Translations under genes and position numbers: made by a program
The notes under the pieces: generated by a model
Database searches by the model: none
What the model was told of the DNA's origin: nothing
What the model saw: only the letters and a program-made list of their open reading frames with translations
Source of the DNA: Nocardia asiatica NBRC 100129
Lineage (GTDB): Bacteria > Actinomycetota > Actinomycetes > Mycobacteriales > Mycobacteriaceae
NCBI RefSeq assembly: GCF_000308415.1
Contig: NZ_BAFS01000283.1
Coordinates: 1 to 49,099 of the forward strand
Length of the DNA stretch: 49,099 bases
Reading direction: 5' to 3'
In this document: positions 27,102 through 35,424 of the stretch, piece by piece
Numbering within the stretch: the stretch's first letter is position 1
Layout: every line of letters begins with the position of its first letter

Positions 27102-28460
27102 ATGCGCAAGTTGGTGGCGCGTCGCGCCGCGGTCAAGGCTGTCGCCATCGCTTCGACCGTTCTCCTGGCTCCCTTGTTCGGCACGACGACCGCCGCGGCG
27201 GCTCCCGACGCGCCGGCGCAACTCGCCGCGGACAATCTGCCGCCGGAACTGGTGCAGGCCATCGCGCGGGACCTGAAGATGACCCCGACCGAATACCTGG
27301 ACCGCGCCGCGCGTGCCCAGCAGCTGCGCGACTACGCGCGCGATTTCCGTTCGGAGCGGCCGGATTCCTACGCGGGCGCCTGGATCGGCGCCGACGGCAA
27401 GCCCGTCGTCGCGGTCACCTCGCTGGACGCGGCCAAGATCGCCGCGGCCGATGGCTACCAGACCAGGCTCGCCCCGGTGTCGGCGGACAGCCTGGAGGGC
27501 TCGCTGGTGCAGCTCAACCAATGGGTCACCGGTCTGCCGCGGGAGATCTCGCAGGCGATCAACTCGGTGGCCATCGACTTCCTGAACAGCCAACTGGTGC
27601 TGAGCGTCGCCAACACCCCCGCGGGCCACATGCTCAACCTGCCGACCCTGCTGGCGAACATCAAGGTCATCCTGTCGCCCAACGCCGGCGGCCCGGTCGA
27701 GCGCAGGCCGATGGGCGGGGACACCTACATCAGCGCTCCCGGTTCGCTCGCCGACGCGTCGCTGCGCGCCGTGGACGTGTGCTCGTTCGGGTTCAACAGC
27801 ATCGACGCCTCCGGCAACGCGCTGAACATCAGTGCGGGCCATTGCGATCCGAATCTGGGCAAGGGCAACCAGGAGGCCGCCGTCTACCTGCCCAACGTCC
27901 GGGACATCCCGGCCAGCCCCGAACTGGGCACCTTCGTGCGCGCCTCGCTGGGCGGGCAGTCCGCGCTGGACTACTCGGTGATCAAGCTGAACGAGCGCGC
28001 GGTGCGGGCGGGCATGGACCAGCCCTCGGTGCGCGGCGCCAACGGCACCACGCTGGCGATCACCGGCACGGCCGACCCGATCACCGGCGCCCCGGTCTGC
28101 AAGTCCGGTCAGTCGTCCACCTTCACCTGCGGCTTCGTCGTGGCCGATCGGGTGGAGACCCAGCTCTACACCGCCCAGGGCGAGAGCAAGACCGTCCGCG
28201 GGTTCGCCAGCTCGGCCTGCACGCTCGGCGGCGACAGCGGCGGCGCGATCGTGTCCGGCACGCTGGCGCTGGGCATCACCAGCGGTTCCAACGCCGCGGA
28301 CGCGCCGAACTGCAACGAGGCCAACATCGCCCTCGCCCAGTACGGCGGCACGGCTTCGCTCGGCATCCCGATCCGGGCGATCCTGGCCGATGTCGACGCC
28401 TCCTCCGGCGGCGGGATCGGCAGCGGAATCGCCGTGCGCACCCGGTCGAACGCGGGCTGA
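27102..28460 (+). CDS. secreted S1 family serine protease (streptogrisin-like), copy 1
   Basis: A 452-residue chymotrypsin-fold protease. A Sec signal peptide (about 1-33: basic start, hydrophobic core, cleavage near AAAAPDA) precedes a propeptide-like region (about 40-205). The catalytic triad is visible: His in NISAGHC, Asp in LDYSVIKL, Ser in GGDSGGA, with paired cysteines around them. GAAGGG precedes the ATG. A second, clearly paralogous protease lies 112 bases downstream. The propeptide probably assists folding, as in alpha-lytic protease relatives. Substrates unknown; an extracellular or wall-associated role is inferred. Confidence 0.9.
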   Translation: MRKLVARRAAVKAVAIASTVLLAPLFGTTTAAAAPDAPAQLAADNLPPELVQAIARDLKMTPTEYLDRAARAQQLRDYARDFRSERPDSYAGAWIGADGKPVVAVTSLDAAKIAAADGYQTRLAPVSADSLEGSLVQLNQWVTGLPREISQAINSVAIDFLNSQLVLSVANTPAGHMLNLPTLLANIKVILSPNAGGPVERRPMGGDTYISAPGSLADASLRAVDVCSFGFNSIDASGNALNISAGHCDPNLGKGNQEAAVYLPNVRDIPASPELGTFVRASLGGQSALDYSVIKLNERAVRAGMDQPSVRGANGTTLAITGTADPITGAPVCKSGQSSTFTCGFVVADRVETQLYTAQGESKTVRGFASSACTLGGDSGGAIVSGTLALGITSGSNAADAPNCNEANIALAQYGGTASLGIPIRAILADVDASSGGGIGSGIAVRTRSNAG

Positions 28461-28475
28461 CCGCGCGCCCGAATC

Positions 28476-28491
28476 ATGTGGTAATCCACAT
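28476..28491. promoter_or_regulatory. operator-like palindrome between the protease genes
   Basis: ATGTGG-TAAT-CCACAT is a perfect 6+6 inverted repeat, 15 bases after the first protease stop and upstream of the promoter of the second. It looks like a repressor or activator site, identity unknown. Confidence 0.45.
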
Positions 28492-28560
28492 ATCCTAGGC
28501 CGCAGGGCTATGGGGGAGTCGAGAACCACAAGATGAGTAGGCATACCGCGCGAAACCCCA

Positions 28561-28573
28561 TATAGTCTGCTCA
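28561..28573 (+). promoter_or_regulatory. -10 element giving a leaderless message for protease copy 2
   Basis: TATAGT (28561-28566) lies 6 bases before the ATG at 28573, so transcription would begin at or next to the start codon. No ribosome binding site is present, consistent with a leaderless mRNA. The -35 is not obvious. Confidence 0.55.
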
Positions 28574-29898
28574 TGCTCCTGCCACGTATAGGTCCTCCCC
28601 GATCAGCTGCGCGACAGACCGGAATCCGAAAAACAGTGATCGCCGCCTCGGCGGCGATACTGCTGTTCGGGCCCACGGCGGCAGTGGCGACGGCGGAACC
28701 CGATCAGGCTCCCGGCCTCCCCGCCGAACTGGTCGCCGCGGTGACCCGCGATCTGAAGATCTCCCCCGCCGAGTACCTGCACCGCGCGGAGCTGGCGCAG
28801 CAGGTGGCCGCGTTCGCCACCACCGCTCAGCGGCAGTACCCGTCCGTGTTCGCCGGCTCCTGGCTGGACGACGCGGGCAAGGCGGTCGTGGCGCTGGCCC
28901 AGGGTCCCGGCGCCGACGAGGCGAAGAAGGCCGCCGAGTCGGCCGGTTTCGAGGTCCGCAACGTCGCCAAGAGCGAAGCTGCCCTGCGTGGCGAGAAGAG
29001 CGCGTTCGAGCGGTGGCTGGAGGGCCAGCCCGAAGCGGTGCGGTCGCTGGTGCGCGGCGCGGTGGTGGACACCGTGAACAACGCGATCGCGGTGCGCGTC
29101 GACCAGGCGGGCCTGCCGATGCCGAACTTCATCGACCCGGCGCGCGTCATCGTGATGGCCCCGCCGGTGGCGGGCGAGCAGGCCACGTTGCAGGCCGATG
29201 AGATCGCCGGTGAGGCGCGCGGCCCCCTCGCCGGTGGCGACGGCTACGCCTCGGTCGCCGGCCGCAGCTCGCTGCGCTGCTCGCTCGGCTTCAACGGCAC
29301 CGACCGCAACGGCAACACGGTGAACATCACCGCGGGCCACTGCAACCCCGACATCCCGTCCGCGGGCAGCGGCAACGCCGCCGGCGTCTACGAGATGAGC
29401 GGCGAGCGCCTCGGCCCGCAGCTCGGCGTGTTCCAGAAGTCGGTGCTCGGCGAGCAGGACTACTCGATCATCCGGGTCAACGACCAGGTCAAGGACCGCT
29501 TCGCCAACAATGGCGTGCGGGCGCCCGGCGCGGCTCCGATCGCGGTCGACGGCGTGGCGACCCCGGTCGTCGGCGCTCCGGTGTGCAAATCCGGTGCGCG
29601 CACCGGCTTCAGCTGCGGCGTGGTCAACGCGGTCGACCAGACCGTGCAGGTCGGCGACCGGGAGCTCACCCAGAGCTTCTCGGCCAACATCTGCGCGCTG
29701 CCCGGCGACAGCGGCGGCCCGATCGTCACCGGCCGCCTGGCGCTCGGCATCTCCAGCGCGTCGTCGGTGGCGGACTACCCGATCTGCGAGATCCCGAATC
29801 TGATCGGCGCCCTGACCGGTAACGTGCCGCAGCTGTTCGCGCAGCCGGTGCACGTGGTGCTCTCGGACAACCCGGGGCTGCGCGTGCGCACCAACTGA
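28573..29898 (+). CDS. secreted S1 family serine protease, copy 2
   Basis: A 441-residue paralogue of the 27102-28460 product with the same layout. A signal peptide (about 1-42, core VIAASAAILLFGPTAAVATA) and a propeptide with the shared PAEYLHRAELAQQ block precede the protease domain. The triad is His in NITAGHC, Asp in QDYSIIRV and Ser in LPGDSGGP. The two differ mostly in the propeptide and surface loops, so they may have different targets. The start follows a -10 element directly (leaderless). A strong terminator lies 15 bases after the stop. Confidence 0.9.
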   Translation: MLLPRIGPPRSAARQTGIRKTVIAASAAILLFGPTAAVATAEPDQAPGLPAELVAAVTRDLKISPAEYLHRAELAQQVAAFATTAQRQYPSVFAGSWLDDAGKAVVALAQGPGADEAKKAAESAGFEVRNVAKSEAALRGEKSAFERWLEGQPEAVRSLVRGAVVDTVNNAIAVRVDQAGLPMPNFIDPARVIVMAPPVAGEQATLQADEIAGEARGPLAGGDGYASVAGRSSLRCSLGFNGTDRNGNTVNITAGHCNPDIPSAGSGNAAGVYEMSGERLGPQLGVFQKSVLGEQDYSIIRVNDQVKDRFANNGVRAPGAAPIAVDGVATPVVGAPVCKSGARTGFSCGVVNAVDQTVQVGDRELTQSFSANICALPGDSGGPIVTGRLALGISSASSVADYPICEIPNLIGALTGNVPQLFAQPVHVVLSDNPGLRVRTN

Positions 29899-29913
29899 CC
29901 GCAGGAACGCGAG

Positions 29914-29947
29914 AAGGCCGACAGCCGTTGCGCTGTCGGCCTTTTCG
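29914..29947 (+). terminator. intrinsic terminator after protease copy 2
   Basis: A perfect 12-base stem (29914-29925 with 29932-29943), a 6-base loop and a following T-run form a textbook rho-independent terminator. Confidence 0.9.
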
Positions 29948-30037
29948 CCGTCTCAGGGGCTTTTCGCTGCCCTTTCGCGGCCCCCTGCGCGGGAAACGCC
30001 GCATGGAGTGCGGTACCGGTCCGGCATGCTGGTCGGC

Positions 30038-30925
30038 ATGTGTTTGGTGTTGATCGGCTGGCGCGCGCATCCGGAGTACCGGTTGATCGTGGCGGCCAAC
30101 CGGGAAGAGTTCTACACCCGGCCGACCGAGTCGATGCGCTGGTGGCCGGAGGCGCCCGGCCTGCTCGCCGGACGGGATACCGGGGCCGTGGGCCGTGCCG
30201 CGGGCGAGCCTCCCGGCACCTGGCTGGGGCTGGGCACCCACCCGCACGGTGACAATCGTTTCGCGGCGGTCACGAATGTGCGCAGTCCCGCCGATCAGCG
30301 CGCCGACGCCCGATCCCGTGGCGCGCTGCTGATGAACTTCCTGCGCGGGGCCTCCGATCGCGGTCCGGCAGGCGAGTTCCCCGGACCGGAGAAATACGTC
30401 CTCGACGTCGCCGTCGCGCCCGACGACTACAACGGCTACAACCTGGTGGTCTCCGACCTGCGCACGCTGTGGTGGCATTCCAATCGCAGCGCCGCCGAGC
30501 CACGCGAGTTGACTCCGGGCTTCCACGGCCTCTCCAACGGCACGTTCGTCACATCCGGAGGTCTTGACGTGGGGGAGGCGAATTTGACCGCGCCACAGCC
30601 CATCTGGCCCAAAGTGCGGGCCGGGGTGACGGAACTGCGGGAGGTGGTGCGGACCGAGCCCGGCGCGGTGGACCGCTACTTCGACGTGCTGGCCGACCGC
30701 ACCGAAGCCCCCGACGAGCTGTTGCCGCGGACCGGGGTTCCGCACGAGATGGAGCGGGCGCTCTCGGCGCGGTTCGTCGCGCACACCGTGCACGGCACCC
30801 GGGCGAGCACGGTGCTGGTGGTCCGCGAGGACGGGACGTTCGAGATGGTGGAGCGCTCGTTCGGCAGGCAGGGCGAGGAGCTGGGCGAGGTCGTCGTGCG
30901 CGGCCTGCTGGATCTCACCGGGTGA
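30038..30925 (+). CDS. NRDE/TANGO2 family protein
   Basis: A 295-residue protein of the Ntn-hydrolase-like NRDE (TANGO2) family. It begins MCLVLIGW with the invariant Cys2 and has the signature as AANREEFYTRP, that is N-R-E-E instead of N-R-D-E. Further motifs are GRDTGAVGRAAG and a TWLGL segment, FAAVTNVR, GYNLVV and HGLSNG. ATG at 30038 is chosen so that Cys is residue 2; ATG at 30026 would hide it. Eukaryotic TANGO2 is implicated in haem or lipid metabolism; the bacterial role is undefined. It stands alone between two terminators. Confidence 0.85.
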   Translation: MCLVLIGWRAHPEYRLIVAANREEFYTRPTESMRWWPEAPGLLAGRDTGAVGRAAGEPPGTWLGLGTHPHGDNRFAAVTNVRSPADQRADARSRGALLMNFLRGASDRGPAGEFPGPEKYVLDVAVAPDDYNGYNLVVSDLRTLWWHSNRSAAEPRELTPGFHGLSNGTFVTSGGLDVGEANLTAPQPIWPKVRAGVTELREVVRTEPGAVDRYFDVLADRTEAPDELLPRTGVPHEMERALSARFVAHTVHGTRASTVLVVREDGTFEMVERSFGRQGEELGEVVVRGLLDLTG

Positions 30926-30930
30926 ACGAG

Positions 30931-30964
30931 CGGCGGCCCGCCCTCCGAGGAGAGCGGGCCGCCG
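30931..30964. terminator. bidirectional terminator between convergent genes
   Basis: An 11-base perfect GC stem (30931-30941 with 30954-30964) around a 12-base loop lies just after the NRDE stop (30925, plus) and before the end of the secreted protein gene (30996, minus). Confidence 0.7.
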
Positions 30965-30995
30965 AGTGATCTGACGCCGTAGGTCTGGCCGGACC

Positions 30996-31715
30996 TTACT
31001 TCGTCGGGGCCTCCGCGGGCTTGTCCGCCCACTTCGTGGTGCCTTCCGGCGCCTGCAGCGTGTTGATCAGGTCGATACCCGCGACAGCCAGCATGGGGCC
31101 GCCGACCGCCACGGTGCCGAGGATGCCGCCGATGCCCGCGCCCGCGATCGCGGCCGGGATGCAGCCGACGCCGAGGAACGGCAGGCCGAGGATGCAGCCG
31201 ATCACCGCGCCGCCGATGACGCCGACCGCGGTGCCGAGGAAGCCGCCGACAGCGGTCGCGATGCCGAACTGGCTGGCGAACTCGTTCTGCGCGCGCTGGT
31301 TCTCGATCGGCGAGGCGATCGGCTGCGCGACGACGTTGACCGTGGTGGCCGGCTTGTCCTTGGGAACGTTGACGTTCTGGTCAGGCGTGAGCTCGAGGAC
31401 CGTGGCGTCTTCCTTCACGACCGGCTTCACCGGGACGACGGTGTCGGCGACCTTGAAGGCGATCGGCAACGTCAGTACCTCGTTGCCCTGCGAGTCCTTG
31501 ATCTTGTAGACGTCGTCTTCCTTGACGTCCTCGGAGGACTTCGCCAGTTCGAACGTGCCGCCCTTGAGCGTCGTCACGACGGTCTTCTCCACCAGCTTGA
31601 CCGAGTACCGGATGGGGTCGGCGGCCGGCTCGGCGTCGGCATGGGCGGTCGCCGATCCGATGGTCATCGCACCGATGACCAGCGCGGCCGCCGCGGTGGT
31701 TCTGCGGAATTTCAT
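30996..31715 (-). CDS. secreted protein with C-terminal glycine-rich hydrophobic region
   Basis: A 239-residue protein of unknown function. A signal peptide (about 1-27, ending SATAHADA) is followed by a soluble beta-rich stretch (about 28-140). The C-terminal half has a hydrophobic Gly/Ala-rich segment (about 152-215: GGFLGTAVGVIGGAVIGC, then GVGCIPAAIAGAGIGGILG) containing two cysteines that could form a disulfide. The tail is polar. Similar small exported proteins are common in Nocardia and Rhodococcus, but none I recognise has a known role. The long glycine-spaced helices could insert in a membrane. It is divergent from the iron-sulfur reductase gene. Confidence 0.75.
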   Translation of the reverse strand: MKFRRTTAAAALVIGAMTIGSATAHADAEPAADPIRYSVKLVEKTVVTTLKGGTFELAKSSEDVKEDDVYKIKDSQGNEVLTLPIAFKVADTVVPVKPVVKEDATVLELTPDQNVNVPKDKPATTVNVVAQPIASPIENQRAQNEFASQFGIATAVGGFLGTAVGVIGGAVIGCILGLPFLGVGCIPAAIAGAGIGGILGTVAVGGPMLAVAGIDLINTLQAPEGTTKWADKPAEAPTK

Positions 31716-31991
31716 TCAGTTTCCAATCCATCATCAGGTCGTACGTAACCGCTGGTCATCAGCACGCGAGAGCTCTTATCCAGCTAATCCGGGTGATCGG
31801 CACCGGATCCTCCCCGAGCAGTGTGAAGACGGTCGCAGCTATCAGAACGTCGTGAGCCTAATAGAACGTCGGGTTTTAAGCGAGATCCCTTATCAGCCAT
31901 GGGGACTAAGCCAATCCTTACCGACTGGACGGAATGCTTGGACGTTTACGGTGGTGATGGGCCACCCACCAGTGGGATCGGTGCAAATTGC

Positions 31992-32007
31992 TGTGAGATT
32001 GATCACA
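31992..32007. promoter_or_regulatory. CRP/GlxR-type binding site
   Basis: TGTGA-GATTGA-TCACA is a perfect match to the CRP consensus TGTGA-N6-TCACA, which actinobacterial Crp and GlxR also bind. It lies 170 bases upstream of the iron-sulfur reductase start and 277 bases from the divergent secreted protein gene. Confidence 0.75.
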
Positions 32008-32023
32008 GGTAAACAGAGGGTCA

Positions 32024-32042
32024 AGCCCCAGCATATGGGGCT
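32024..32042. promoter_or_regulatory. operator-like palindrome upstream of the iron-sulfur reductase
   Basis: AGCCCCA-GCATA-TGGGGCT is a perfect 7+7 inverted repeat 17 bases downstream of the CRP-type site. It is followed by a TATAGC box that could be a -10. Confidence 0.45.
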
Positions 32043-32176
32043 ATAGCCCAAAAGCCGATCGTACGATGGACATGGTTGTTACTGGCGGGTAACTTACCTG
32101 CAGTTAGGATACGAGCGAACCGAGGCGGTAGCGGAACGCAGCCGCGCCCGGGGTGCCTCTAAAGAAAGGTCGCGAC

Positions 32177-35100
32177 ATGAATGCCCTGACAGTGACGCTG
32201 GGCACGATTGGGGCGGCGCTCAGCCTTCTGTGTTGGGCGTCGTTCATCGGCGGCGTCCGCAATATCGCGCGCGCCATCATGATCGGACAGCCCGCGCCGG
32301 ACCGCTGGCGGCCCTTCTTCCCGCGCTTCAAGCAGATGCTCGTGGAGTTCCTCGCGCACACGCGCATGAACAAATTCCGCACCGTCGGCTGGGCGCACTG
32401 GCTGGTGATGATCGGCTTCCTCGGCGGCGCCATGCTGTGGTTCGAGGCGTACGGGCAGACGTTCGACCCGGCGTTCCACTGGCCGATCATCGGCAACACC
32501 GCGATCTACCACCTGTGGGACGAGATCCTCGGCATCGGCACCGTGGTCGGCATCCTCACGCTGATCATCCTGCGTCAGCTCAACCATCCCCGGTTGCCGG
32601 AGCGGCTCTCCCGGTTCAGCGGTTCCAAGTTCGGGCCCGCCTACGTCATCGAGGCGATCGTGCTGCTCGAGGGCCTCGGCATGGTCTTCGTGAAGGCGGG
32701 CAAGATCGCCGCCTACGGCCATGCCAACCCGGCGACCGACTTCTTCACCATGCAGGTCGCCAAGCTGCTGCCCGCCAACACCACGATGGTCGCGCTGTTC
32801 GCCTTCGTGAAGCTGATGTCCGGCATGGCGTTCCTGTACTACGTCGGCCGCAACGTCACCTGGGGTGTGGCCTGGCACCGCTTCTCGGCGTTCCCGAACA
32901 TCTACTTCAAGCGTGAGGAAGACGGCGGCGTCGCGCTGGGCGCGGCCAGGCCGATGATGTCGAAGGGCAAGCCGGTCGACATGGAGACCGCCGACCCGGA
33001 CACCGACACCTTCGGCGCGGGCCGGATCGAGGACTTCACCTGGAAGGGCTGGCTGGACTTCACCACCTGCACCGAGTGCGGTCGCTGCCAGTCGCAGTGC
33101 CCCGCCTGGAACACCGGTAAGCCGCTGTCGCCGAAGCTGCTGATCATGTCGCTTCGCGACCACGGCTACGCCAAGGCCCCCTACCTGCTGGCCGGCGGCC
33201 GCAAGGACATGGGCGGCGACGAGATCGGCCTGGTCGACGCCGAGGGCAACCCGAACGAGGCGAAGCTGGCCAAGATCGCCGAGTCCGCCAAGGCCGAGGC
33301 CGAGCGGCCGCTGGTCGGCGGCGCGGACGTCAACGGCATCATCGATCCCGAGGTGCTGTGGAGCTGCACCACCTGTGGCGCGTGCGTCGAGCAGTGCCCG
33401 GTGGACATCGAGCACGTCGACCACATCATCGACATGCGCCGCTACCAGGTGCTGATCGAGTCGGAGTTCCCCTCCGAGCTCGCGGGCCTGTTCAAGAACC
33501 TGGAGAACAAGGGCAACCCCTGGGGCCAGAACGCCAAGGACCGGCTCAACTGGATCAACGAGGTCGATTTCCAGATCCCGGTCTTCGGTCGGGACGCCGA
33601 CAGCTTCGACGGCTACGAGTACCTGTTCTGGGTGGGTTGCGCGGGCGCCTACGAGGACCGCGCCAAGAAGACCACCAAGGCGGTCGCCGAACTGCTCGCC
33701 ACCGCGGGCGTGAAGTTCATGGTGCTCGGCGCGGAGGAGACCTGCACCGGCGACTCCGCCCGCCGCGCGGGCAACGAGTTCCTGTTCCAGCAGCTGGCGC
33801 AGCAGAACATCGAACTGCTGAACTCGGTGTTCGACGGCGTCGAGGATCGCAAGAAGAAGATCGTCGTCACCTGTGCACACTGCTTCAACGCGTTGAACAA
33901 CGAGTACCCGCAGGTCGGCGGCAGCTACGAGGTCGTGCACCACACTCAGTTGCTCAACCGCCTGGTGCGCCAGAAGCAGCTGATCCCGGTGGCCTCGGTC
34001 TCGCAGAACGTCACCTACCACGACCCCTGCTACCTGGGCAGGCACAACAAGATCTACAACGCGCCGCGTGAGCTGATGGCCGCCTCCGGCTCGAACCTGG
34101 TCGAGATGCCGCGGCACGGCGAGCGGTCCATGTGCTGTGGCGCCGGCGGCGCGCGGATGTGGATGGAGGAGCAGCTCGGCAAGCGCATCAACATCGACCG
34201 GGTGGACGAGGGATTGAGCACCCTCGCCGCGCCTTCTGGTCGCTCCGCAGGCTCCGCTCCTGGGAAGATCGCGACCGGCTGCCCGTTCTGCCGCGTGATG
34301 CTCAACGACGGCGTCACCGCGCGCCAGGAGAAGGGCGAGGGCGAGGGCGTCGAGGTCGTCGACGTCGCGCAGCTGATGCTCGACGCCATCGAACGCGTCG
34401 AGCCCGCGGTGCTGACCGAGAACCTGACCGTCGTCCAGGAGCCGAAGGCGCCCGTGGCGGAACCCGAGCCGGAGCCCGAACCCGCCCCTGCCGCCGAGGC
34501 TGCCGCACCGGCCAAGGCCGCGCCGACCGGCGGCGGTCTGGCCATGAAGGGCCCGGCCAAAGCGCCCGGCGGCGGTGGTCTCGCCATGAAGGGCCCGGCC
34601 AAAGCGCCCGGCGGCGGCCTCGGTATGAAGGGCGCGGCCAAGGCGCCCGGCGCGAAGGCTCCCGCTGCGGAACCGGCGGAAGCCGAGGCCACCTCGGCGC
34701 CTGCCGCTCCGGTCAAGGGCCTCGCCATGAAGGGTCCGGCGAAGGCTCCGGGTGGTCTGGGGATGAAGGGCGCGGCGAAGGCCCCCGGCGCCAAGGCCGC
34801 CGCGGCGCCCGCCGCCGAATCCGCGGCGGATGCTCCGGCAGCCGAAGCTCCCGCGGCCAAGCCGGTCAAGGGTCTCGGCATGAAGGGCGGCGCCAAAGCG
34901 CCCGGTGGTGGTCTCGCCATGAAGGGCGCGGCCAAGGCGCCCGGCGCCAAGGCCGCGGAAGCGTCGGCGGCCCCGGCAGGCGAAGAAGCACCCGCCGAGG
35001 CGGTTGCGGAACCGGCTGACGCCAAGCCGACCGAAACGAAGCCGACGGTGCCCGCCAAGGGTCTGGCCATGAAGTCCGGCTTCAAGCGGCCCGGCCCGAA

Positions 35101-35314
35101 GGCACCCGGCAAGGCGGCCCCGGCCGCGACGGCTCCCGCGACGGACCCGGCTCCCGCCCCGGAGACTCCGGCATCGCAGCCCGAAGCCGTGGCCGAGCCG
35201 GAGCAGTCCAACGGCGCGAACGGCAACGGCAAGCACGAGGTCGCTCCGCCCACCGCCAAGCCGGGCGGTCTCGGCTTCAAGTCCGGTGCGAAGGCGCCGG
35301 GCCGGAAGAACTGA
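32177..35314 (+). CDS. membrane-bound iron-sulfur heterodisulfide reductase-like protein (Rv0338c family)
   Basis: A 1045-residue fusion. An N-terminal membrane region with several helices (about 1-235, NarI/HdrE-like with potential haem histidines) leads to two 4Fe-4S motifs, CTECGRCQSQCP (from 298) and CTTCGACVEQCP (from 397). HdrD-type cysteine-rich modules follow, including CCGAGGARM. The last third (from about 785) is a disordered Ala/Pro/Lys tail with nine copies of GLAMKGxAKAPG-like motifs. The family is thought to move electrons between the quinone pool and a cytoplasmic thiol or flavoprotein partner; the orthologue is reported essential in M. tuberculosis. AAAGAAAGG precedes ATG 32177. 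A short in-frame insertion (STLAAPSGRSAGSAPGK) interrupts the last cysteine module. Confidence 0.9.
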   Translation: MNALTVTLGTIGAALSLLCWASFIGGVRNIARAIMIGQPAPDRWRPFFPRFKQMLVEFLAHTRMNKFRTVGWAHWLVMIGFLGGAMLWFEAYGQTFDPAFHWPIIGNTAIYHLWDEILGIGTVVGILTLIILRQLNHPRLPERLSRFSGSKFGPAYVIEAIVLLEGLGMVFVKAGKIAAYGHANPATDFFTMQVAKLLPANTTMVALFAFVKLMSGMAFLYYVGRNVTWGVAWHRFSAFPNIYFKREEDGGVALGAARPMMSKGKPVDMETADPDTDTFGAGRIEDFTWKGWLDFTTCTECGRCQSQCPAWNTGKPLSPKLLIMSLRDHGYAKAPYLLAGGRKDMGGDEIGLVDAEGNPNEAKLAKIAESAKAEAERPLVGGADVNGIIDPEVLWSCTTCGACVEQCPVDIEHVDHIIDMRRYQVLIESEFPSELAGLFKNLENKGNPWGQNAKDRLNWINEVDFQIPVFGRDADSFDGYEYLFWVGCAGAYEDRAKKTTKAVAELLATAGVKFMVLGAEETCTGDSARRAGNEFLFQQLAQQNIELLNSVFDGVEDRKKKIVVTCAHCFNALNNEYPQVGGSYEVVHHTQLLNRLVRQKQLIPVASVSQNVTYHDPCYLGRHNKIYNAPRELMAASGSNLVEMPRHGERSMCCGAGGARMWMEEQLGKRINIDRVDEGLSTLAAPSGRSAGSAPGKIATGCPFCRVMLNDGVTARQEKGEGEGVEVVDVAQLMLDAIERVEPAVLTENLTVVQEPKAPVAEPEPEPEPAPAAEAAAPAKAAPTGGGLAMKGPAKAPGGGGLAMKGPAKAPGGGLGMKGAAKAPGAKAPAAEPAEAEATSAPAAPVKGLAMKGPAKAPGGLGMKGAAKAPGAKAAAAPAAESAADAPAAEAPAAKPVKGLGMKGGAKAPGGGLAMKGAAKAPGAKAAEASAAPAGEEAPAEAVAEPADAKPTETKPTVPAKGLAMKSGFKRPGPKAPGKAAPAATAPATDPAPAPETPASQPEAVAEPEQSNGANGNGKHEVAPPTAKPGGLGFKSGAKAPGRKN
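34531..35310 (+). repeat. GLxMKGxAKAPG repeat tail within the iron-sulfur reductase gene
   Basis: Nine copies of a 12-residue motif, G-L-(A/G)-(M/F)-K-(G/S)-x-x-K-(A/R)-P-G, are separated by Ala/Pro/Glu linkers of varying length. The motif is positively charged while the linkers carry acidic residues, so the tail may be a multivalent binding arm. Confidence 0.85.
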
Positions 35315-35324
35315 ACACGACGAT

Positions 35325-35358
35325 AAGAGCCCGGGTCCTATCGGACCCGGGCTCTTTC
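35325..35358 (+). terminator. intrinsic terminator after the iron-sulfur reductase gene
   Basis: A perfect 14-base stem (35325-35338 with 35343-35356), a 4-base loop and a T-rich tail, 11 bases after the stop. Confidence 0.92.
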
Positions 35359-35424
35359 GTTCTCCGAGCCGCTCGGCAGATGTCCGGGCGAGCGAAGCCG
35401 GACTCGGAGATCTTCCCGTTCAGG

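Larger units (their letters stand above)
31716..32176. other. divergent intergenic region with CRP site and further repeats
   Basis: This 461-base gap holds no gene. Besides the CRP-type site and the palindrome at 32024-32042, it contains AGAACGTCG twice (31844-31852, 31863-31871; 19 bases apart) and a TAGGAT -10-like box at 32105-32110, about 65 bases before the reductase start. Confidence 0.6.

Noticed and set aside
32159..35236. 1025-codon minus-strand open frame
   Set aside because: Shadow of the iron-sulfur reductase gene, created by high GC and lack of stop codons.
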